Assembly (NCBI GenBank): GCA_022376925.1
Contig: JAIOJX010000025.1
Location: forward strand, 182,031,801-182,095,800
Direction: 5' to 3'
Length of the DNA: 64,000 nt
From: Tragulus kanchil
Taxonomy: Eukaryota; Chordata; Mammalia; Artiodactyla; Tragulidae
Shown here: one piece after another, positions 58,416-64,000 of the stretch
Layout: the number at the start of each line of letters is the position of its first letter
Numbering within the stretch: position 1 is the stretch's first letter
Program-made: the position numbers and the translations under genes
Notes under the pieces: generated by a model
Told to the model about the DNA's origin: nothing
Databases searched by the model: none
The model's input: only the letters and a program-made list of their open reading frames with translations

Positions 58416-60695
58416 CTAGGATATGAAGCCGAAACAAACTCTCCAATGGTTGCAGCAAGGTCCAGACCTGGCTGATAAGAAACTTCTCTGGTCCTCAGAA
58501 GGGACAGAGGTCAGCTTCACTCCAGGTCTTCGAACTTCACATTGTCCACACCTGCCAGTGACCCTGTACACAAAGCCCACTCCCAAGAGAGCCACAAAGG
58601 CCAGTGGCTTGTAGACTCTTGCCATCTCACCAGATATACAAACTAGTGTTCCTCCCTTCCCCCCTGGGAAGAGTCGTTGAAAGAGAGAGCTTGGCAATTT
58701 CGATTTCAATTTCTAGGTGATGGGAACTCGGGGGGAGGGAGGAAAAGGATGCTTCCCCCAGCAGATATGGGCTCTATGTACTGTCAAAAGAGCTGAACCG
58801 AAAACCTATTTCCCATTTAATTCGCAGTGAATGGACAGGAGCAAGCCCACCACTGGATTTGCAGTGGGAACTGCTCTACAGAAGAGTCACTGTCAGCTTC
58901 TCTCTCGTCCTGTTATGCCTCAGAGCACTGAGGCTTATACAGAAGCCATGGTTCATGCTCAAGCATGTTCGACTCATTGAAACCCCATAGACCGTAGGCA
59001 AGCATACTGGAATGGGATGCCATTTCCTCCTCTGGGAGATCTTCCTGTCCAAGGGATCAAACTTGTGTCTCCTGCATTGCCAGGCAGATTCTTTACCACT
59101 GCGCCATCACAGAAACTGCAAATGTTTCTGCAACTAGAGCCGCACCTTCTGTTGGTTCCATCTCTCATGCTAGGATTGTTAGTTCACTCCATGGCAGTGT
59201 TTACCACAAGAGTGTAAGGATGTCAAGACTGAGGCTTTAATATGTCAAAAATAAAACTATTTCTTTGAAAATGATTTTTCCTTCCCAAAACAGGAGAAGA
59301 AAATAGACTTCTGCTTTTGCTTCAAGGCGGACTTTGTTGGCAGGAGAATAGCAAGTGGCCAGCTTACTTTTAAGGGACTGACCTCTAGTGGCCAGCAATG
59401 ATAACTCCTCTGCTAGAAAACATTTTCTGACAAAATCCAAGAGTGAACTTGAGAGGCTTTTGAGACCTTTTTCTGCCATTTCATGTTACAGAAGAGGAAA
59501 CAGAGATCCACGAAAGATCAGGAACTCGTCAGTGGTCGCTACGGCAGGACTGGAGCCAGACCTAGGATATGAAGCTCTCCAATGGTTGCAGCAAGGTCCA
59601 GACCTGGCTGATAAGAAACTTCTCTGGTCCTCAGAAGGGACAGAGGTCAGCTTCACTCCAGGTCTTCGAACTTCACATTGTCCACACCTGCCAGTGACCC
59701 TGTACACAAAGCCCACTCCCAAGAGAGCCACAAAGGCCAGTGGCTTGTAGACTCTTGCCATCTCACCAGATATACAAACTAGTGTTCCTCCCTTCCCCCC
59801 TGGGAAGAGTCGTTGAAAGAGAGAGCTTGGCAATTTCGATTTCAATTTCTAGGTGATGGGAACTCGGGGGGAGGGAGGAAAAGGATGCTTCCCCCAGCAG
59901 ATATGGGCTCTATGTACTGTCAAAAGAGCTGAACCGAAAACCTATTTCCCATTTAATTCGCAGTGAATGGACAGGAGCAAGCCCACCACTGGATTTGCAG
60001 TGGGAACTGCTCTACAGAAGAGTCACTGTCAGCTTCTCTCTCGTCCTGTTATGCCTCAGAGCACTGAGGCTTATACAGAAGCCATGGTTCATGCTCAAGC
60101 ATGTTCGACTCATTGAAACCCCATAGACCGTAGGCAAGCATACTGGAATGGGATGCCATTTCCTCCTCTGGGAGATCTTCCTGTCCAAGGGATCAAACTT
60201 GTGTCTCCTGCATTGCCAGGCAGATTCTTTACCACTGCGCCATCACAGAAACTGCAAATGTTTCTGCAACTAGAGCCGCACCTTCTGTTGGTTCCATCTC
60301 TCATGCTAGGATTGTTAGTTCACTCCATGGCAGTGTTTACCACAAGAGTGTAAGGATGTCAAGACTGAGGCTTTAATATGTCAAAAATAAAACTATTTCT
60401 TTGAAAATGATTTTTCCTTCCCAAAACAGGAGAAGAAAATAGACTTCTGCTTTTGCTTCAAGGCGGACTTTGTTGGCAGGAGAATAGCAAGTGGCCAGCT
60501 TACTTTTAAGGGACTGACCTCTAGTGGCCAGCAATGATAACTCCTCTGCTAGAAAACATTTTCTGACAAAATCCAAGAGTGAACTTGGAGAGGCTTTTGA
60601 GACCTTTTTCTGCCATTTCATGTTACAGAAGAGGAAACAGAGATCCACGAAAGATCAGGAACTCGTCAGTGGTCGCTACGGCAGGACTGGAGCCA
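58416..60695 (+). repeat. Tandem duplication 20 (copies 58416-59558 and 59562-60695)
   Basis: Direct copies offset about 1136 bp after an initial 10-bp difference: copy 2 starts 'gaagctctcc' where copy 1 has 'gaagccgaaacaaactctcc', a noisy right-hand start. One G-run differs ('gaacttgagagg' versus 'gaacttggagagg'). A 3-bp spacer (59559-59561) separates them. Confidence 0.95.
58945..59118 (-). mobile_element. Bov-tA SINE, 3'-degraded (repeated at 60081-60254)
   Basis: 'catgttcgactcattgaaac', 'gccatttcctcctctgggag', 'atcttcctgtccaagggatc' and 'ggcagattctttaccactgc' give a minus-strand Bov-tA with part of the Bov-A body missing. Confidence 0.85.
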
Positions 60696-60829
60696 AAGTC
60701 ATCTATATTTCATTTGGTTCATCTCCCATTGCCCAGTGCACAATTAAAAGCTACCTTTCCATATATACTACAATTAATAGACAGATAAAATCTTTCAAAA
60801 ACTAAAAATAGAGTTACTGAACAATCCTG

Positions 60830-61245
60830 GAATCCCACTTCCCAGGTATATACCTGGAAAAGATGAAAACTCTAGTTCAAGACGATACACACACCCCACT
60901 GTTCATAGCAGTACTACTTAAATAGCCAAGACATGAAGCAACCTAAATGTCCATTGACAGATGAATGGATAAACTATAGTTGGTGAGGAGTAGCTATATG
61001 ACACAGGGAGCCCAGTCTGGCACTCTGTGATGACCTAGAAGGGTGGGACAATGGGAGAGGAGGGTGTGCACTGGACCGGAGACTGGGATGCCAATCAGAA
61101 CTCAGATGGCTGTGGGGGTAGGGGAGGGGAAAGGAGGAGGAAGGGATACCATTGCTGATTGAGACATAGCTGTGACTGAGGGCTAAAACCTCTCCGGAAG
61201 CTGGACCATGTTGGTGTAAACCATGCTGGATAAACCAGGGTTCTA
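60830..61245 (+). mobile_element. L1 ORF2 end plus 3'UTR
   Basis: 'tcctggaatcccacttccca', 'cactgttcatagcagtacta', 'cctaaatgtccattgacaga' and then 'gcactctgtgatgacctaga' run from ORF2 C-terminal sequence into the L1 3'UTR. It is 5'-truncated with internal loss. Confidence 0.82.
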
Positions 61246-61249
61246 CAGC

Positions 61250-61517
61250 CTTAGCACTATTACTATTTTGTACCAGATCATTTTTCCATGGGGGAGGTGG
61301 CAGCTGGGGAGGGGCTGTCCTGTGCATGGCAGCTGCAGGATGTTTAGCATCATCCCTAGGGTTGGACACGACTGAGCAACTAACACACACACACTGGCCT
61401 CTACCCACGAGCTGCCAGTGGCACCTTCCCCAAGATGTGACAACCAACAATGTCCCCAGAATTTGCTGAAGGTCCCCTGGGATGGGACAGTCAACGCTGG
61501 TTAAGAAGCACTGTTCG
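61250..61517 (-). mobile_element. MER5A hAT fossil interrupted by a Bov-A tail
   Basis: The reversed MER5A order is clear: 'ttagcactattactattttg', 'ggggctgtcctgtgcatggc', 'ggatgtttagcatcatccct', then after an interruption 'ggcctctacccacgagctgc', 'agatgtgacaaccaacaatg' and 'tccccagaatttgctgaagg'. The 'catccct|ggcctctac' of the consensus is split at 61351/61395 by a short inserted SINE end. Confidence 0.85.
61352..61394 (+). mobile_element. Very short Bov-A/Bov-B 3' end inserted in MER5A
   Basis: 'agggttggacacgactgagc' plus 'aactaacacacacacac' is only the last ~40 bp of a Bov-A unit with its (AC)n tail. It breaks the MER5A element exactly inside a conserved word, so it is an extreme 5'-truncated insertion. 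Confidence 0.8.
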
Positions 61518-61805
61518 GAGCAGACAAAGGTCCCCTTGGGAGCTGAAAGGTGAGAAATCTAGGTAGAGTGTTTGGACCATCAGACACATCAATGAAGTTG
61601 AAGGCAAAACTGCTCAGATTTTCTGGGACCCTCTTCCTGCAGTACCCGGTTAGCTGCCTCTGTTTTCCATCCACTGGCTCCTGGACATAGGACTACCATT
61701 AGCCCCTCAAGATTTAGGGACAACTCCAAGTAAAAATGGGGCTTCAAGGAAGTCCTGCTAATAAAAGCATGTATTCTCAAGAAACTCATAAGAAAATGAA
61801 AATAT

Positions 61806-62100
61806 CATGGAGCTCCCTTTGTGGCACAGTGGATAAGAATCCACTTGCCAATGAAGGGGACACAAATTCAAACTCTGGTCCAGGAAGATCCCGCATGCCA
61901 CAGGACAGGTAAGCCCATGTGCCACAACTACTGAGGACCACACACCCTAGAGCTTACGTTCATAACTAGAGAAGTCACTCCAATGAAAAGCCCATGCAAG
62001 GCGACAAAGAGAAGCCCCCGCTCAACACAACAAGAGAAAGCCCTCATGAAGCAACAAAGACCCAGCACAGATAAAATAAATAAATAAAATTTTTAAAAAG
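61806..62100 (+). mobile_element. CHR-type SINE
   Basis: 'gctccctttgtggcacagtg', 'cacttgccaatgaaggggac', 'ctctggtccaggaagatccc' and the tail 'aaaataaataaataaaattt' identify a CHR-type element with a long A-rich end. Confidence 0.9.
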
Positions 62101-62225
62101 AAAGCAAGACTGTCATGATATATGTACCCTAAGCTGATGATGCAGGCAATACCAATGAAATGCATTTAAGGGAAATAGCTAAAGAGAAGAGAATGCAAAA
62201 ATTGTAGGAAAATAACCTTTCCAAG

Positions 62226-62452
62226 GCTTCCCAGGTGGCCCTAGTGGTAAAGGACCCACCTGCCAATGCAGGAGACACAAGAGACTTGGGTTTGATCCCT
62301 GGGTGGGGAAGATTCCCTGGAGGAGGGCATGGCAGCCCACTCCAGAATTCTCGCCTGGAGAATCCTATGGACAGAGGAACCCGGCAGGTTACAGTCCATA
62401 GGGTCGCAAAGAGTCAAACACGAGTGAAGCCACTTAGCATGCATGCACGCAA
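62226..62452 (+). mobile_element. Bov-tA SINE
   Basis: 'ggcttcccaggtggccctag', 'ctgccaatgcaggagacaca', 'tttgatccctgggtggggaa', 'ggaggagggcatggcagccc' and 'ctggagaatcctatggacag' give a full-length, well-conserved Bov-tA. Confidence 0.93.
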
Positions 62453-63360
62453 CCTTTCCAAAGGGAAAAATACTCGCACTAGAGCACAAGTTTCCTGTAT
62501 GTAAGAGCATCTCCAGTCATTTCAGATTATGACATGAGTCTCTAAAGAAAATGAATTTTACAGCATTTTATTCTCAGTAGCACAGACAGCTCTCTTAGGA
62601 AGTGAGAATGTTGTGAAATGAAGTAAACGAGAAAAAAGTGTTGCAATTCAAAACAGGTTGGAAATCGCCCCAGAGGAACAAAATTAAATGCTTTAATACC
62701 TACAAAATAAAAAATAGGCCACACAACCAATATATATGAGACAATAAGTGTTTCTCTCCATTTACTATAGAAACAACAGGTTCAAATTACTTGAGTTCAA
62801 GTTAAATTTCAAGGGGAGATGTATATAATTCAGCAAACTGGAAAATATAAATCAAATGTTGAAGAACACAGTGTATAAAATTTATGATTCAAAGGTGATT
62901 CTCCAGCTTCCAAGTTGAGGCTTATTTTAGTGATGTATTTTCCCTTGAGAAACGTATTTCTTTCATGGAGAATAAATCAGCTACAATCAAAAATATTATA
63001 AAATTCCAAGAGCTGAGTAAGAATGACACATTAATCTAAAGCCGAAATTGTAATCCACGCGTCCAGGTGTAGAAGGCTTATTTTAGCCACATATTGACTT
63101 AAATAATGCACCGTTGCAGCTTTTGTCTGTGGACTTTCCTATAAGCATAATACTTTCACCTCAAGTGCTATAACTTTTCCAGGTTTATCCTAGTGTTCAG
63201 TCTCCCAAAGGGGCTTCAAATGCATTATGTTTTAGCGACAATACACTTGAAGTCATTGAATGCATTTTTCTATTTTTTTTAGATAGACATGTAGAAACTA
63301 TGTGTCTTGGAGTCCCATAAAAAAAAAATGACTATATTTCACTCATCATTCATTCATTCA
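62453..63360. other. Unannotated flanking DNA
   Basis: AT-rich sequence with no recognised repeat or exon, ending in a short (ATTC)n/(ATTT)n tract at about 63344-63375. Confidence 0.45.
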
Positions 63361-63384
63361 TCTATTTATTTATTTCAAGATACG

Positions 63385-63680
63385 ACTCCTGCAGATACTA
63401 TTGTTGCATAACAAATGACCCCCAAAATGCAGCGACTGAAAACAGTAATGTTATTATGCACATGAATTCTGTAAATCAAGAATTTGAACAGAATAGAACT
63501 GGTCAACTAATATCTACCCCCACAATACTTGGGGCCTCAGCTGAGAAAACTTGAACCTTGAGAAGTGAGCCAGCATTTAGGGGCTGAAGTCATCTGAAGG
63601 CTTGTTCAGGTTATCTGGAACTTGGGCTAGGATGACTCAGAGACTAAGACTGGAGATATAAAATGGCTCAGCTGGTGCGG
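63385..63680 (+). mobile_element. Old mammalian repeat, family unresolved
   Basis: 'attgttgcataacaaatgac' then 'atgcagcgactgaaaacagt' and 'gaattctgtaaatcaagaat' follow a pattern common to old eutherian DNA/LTR repeats ('cataacaaa...acccc aaa...t..agt.gct.aaaac'). I cannot settle the family. Confidence 0.45.
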
Positions 63681-63684
63681 AAAA

Positions 63685-64000
63685 CAGTTGGGCAGTTCCA
63701 CAAAGAATTACTGTGTGATCCAACCATCCACTGCTAGGTATACATACCCAAAAGCACTGAAAATGGGACCTCAAACAGCTTCTTGTATGAAACTATTCAT
63801 TGTAGCAGTATTTACGCTAGCCAAAAGGTAAAAACAACTAGTCATTCGAGAGCAGATGAATAGATAAGGAAAATGTGGTGTATGCATGCAATGGAATATT
63901 AGTCAGCCTTTAAAAGGAGTGATGGACTGATACACTCTATAACGTGGATGAACCTCAAAAACATTATGCTAAAAGAAGAGCCAAACACAAAAGGACAAGC
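63685..64000 (+). mobile_element. L1 ORF2 3' part, cut by the window end
   Basis: 'ggaaaacagttgggcagttc', 'ctgtgtgatccaaccatcca', 'agcagatgaatagataagga', 'aatggaatattagtcagcct' and 'cgtggatgaacctcaaaaac' are the conserved L1 ORF2 C-terminal codons with stops and frameshifts. The element runs past position 64000. Confidence 0.88.

Noticed and set aside
1903..60695. A novel biological array or amplification system with ~1.1 kb units
   Set aside because: The units share no sequence with one another, only a size. Noisy junction edges and homopolymer-only differences favour an assembly explanation.
47994..64000. First exon or promoter of the gene that lies downstream of C1QTNF7 in other mammals (CC2D2A, from memory of synteny)
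   Set aside because: I found no CpG-island promoter and no recognisable coding exon; after collapsing duplications the window ends only about 15 kb beyond the C1QTNF7 stop, so it may simply not be reached.

Overview
This window is nuclear DNA from a ruminant mammal, probably a bovid. The evidence is dense pecoran-type repeats on both strands (Bov-tA/Bov-A SINEs, tRNA-Glu-derived CHR-type SINEs, Bov-B RTE LINE 3' ends, ruminant L1 3' ends) over older MIR, MER5A and L1M fossils. Bacterial and phage features are absent.

The only intact protein-coding gene I can support is C1QTNF7 (CTRP7), on the + strand. Its coding sequence lies in two exons (31495-31732 and 44706-45337) joined by consensus GT/AG sites. 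Together they encode 289 residues: a signal peptide, an unbroken 34-triplet collagen stem and a C1q head, giving a secreted adiponectin-like protein. The region upstream of 31.4 kb is repeat-rich flank, or an intron if the gene has a non-coding 5' exon outside the window. The region after about 47.8 kb is repeat-rich downstream flank. Two retrocopies of nuclear genes are recognisable: a 5'-rearranged COX20 pseudogene (25575-25893, minus) and a U6 snRNA pseudogene (57176-57277, minus) with perfect 16-bp target-site duplications.

The dominant structure is not a gene. I count twenty direct tandem duplications, each with a repeat distance of about 1.08-1.17 kb, spread across unrelated sequence (L1, SINE, unique intron, coding exon plus 3'UTR). 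Many are chained, so the last ~1.1 kb of one block is the first ~1.1 kb of the next (for example 5272-13153 and 19563-25722). The copies are almost identical and differ mainly by homopolymer indels. At several junctions the left copy decays into a deletion-rich version of what truly follows, or the right copy begins with a degraded version of what truly precedes it. This looks like untrimmed ~1.1 kb overlaps between neighbouring assembly pieces, not biology. Collapsing them removes about 22 kb, leaving roughly 42 kb, and shortens the C1QTNF7 intron from about 13 kb to about 7.4 kb. One event duplicates the end of the C1QTNF7 terminal exon (46231-46425) and could be mis-annotated as a second gene fragment.

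Layout: 0-5 kb SINE/Bov-B/L1 fragments; 5-13 kb a chained artefact over Bov-B, Bov-tA and an L1 3' end; 13-17 kb mostly unrecognised sequence; 17-20.2 kb minus-strand L1; 20.2-25.7 kb chained artefact over unique DNA, a CHR SINE, an L1M fossil and COX20 pseudogene pieces; 26-31 kb SINE-rich flank; 31.5-45.3 kb C1QTNF7; 45.3-49.5 kb 3'UTR/flank with two artefact steps; 50-64 kb flank with MER5A, LTR-like, U6, SINE and L1 remnants. I found no undescribed biological system; the systematic overlap pattern is the finding that most needs attention.
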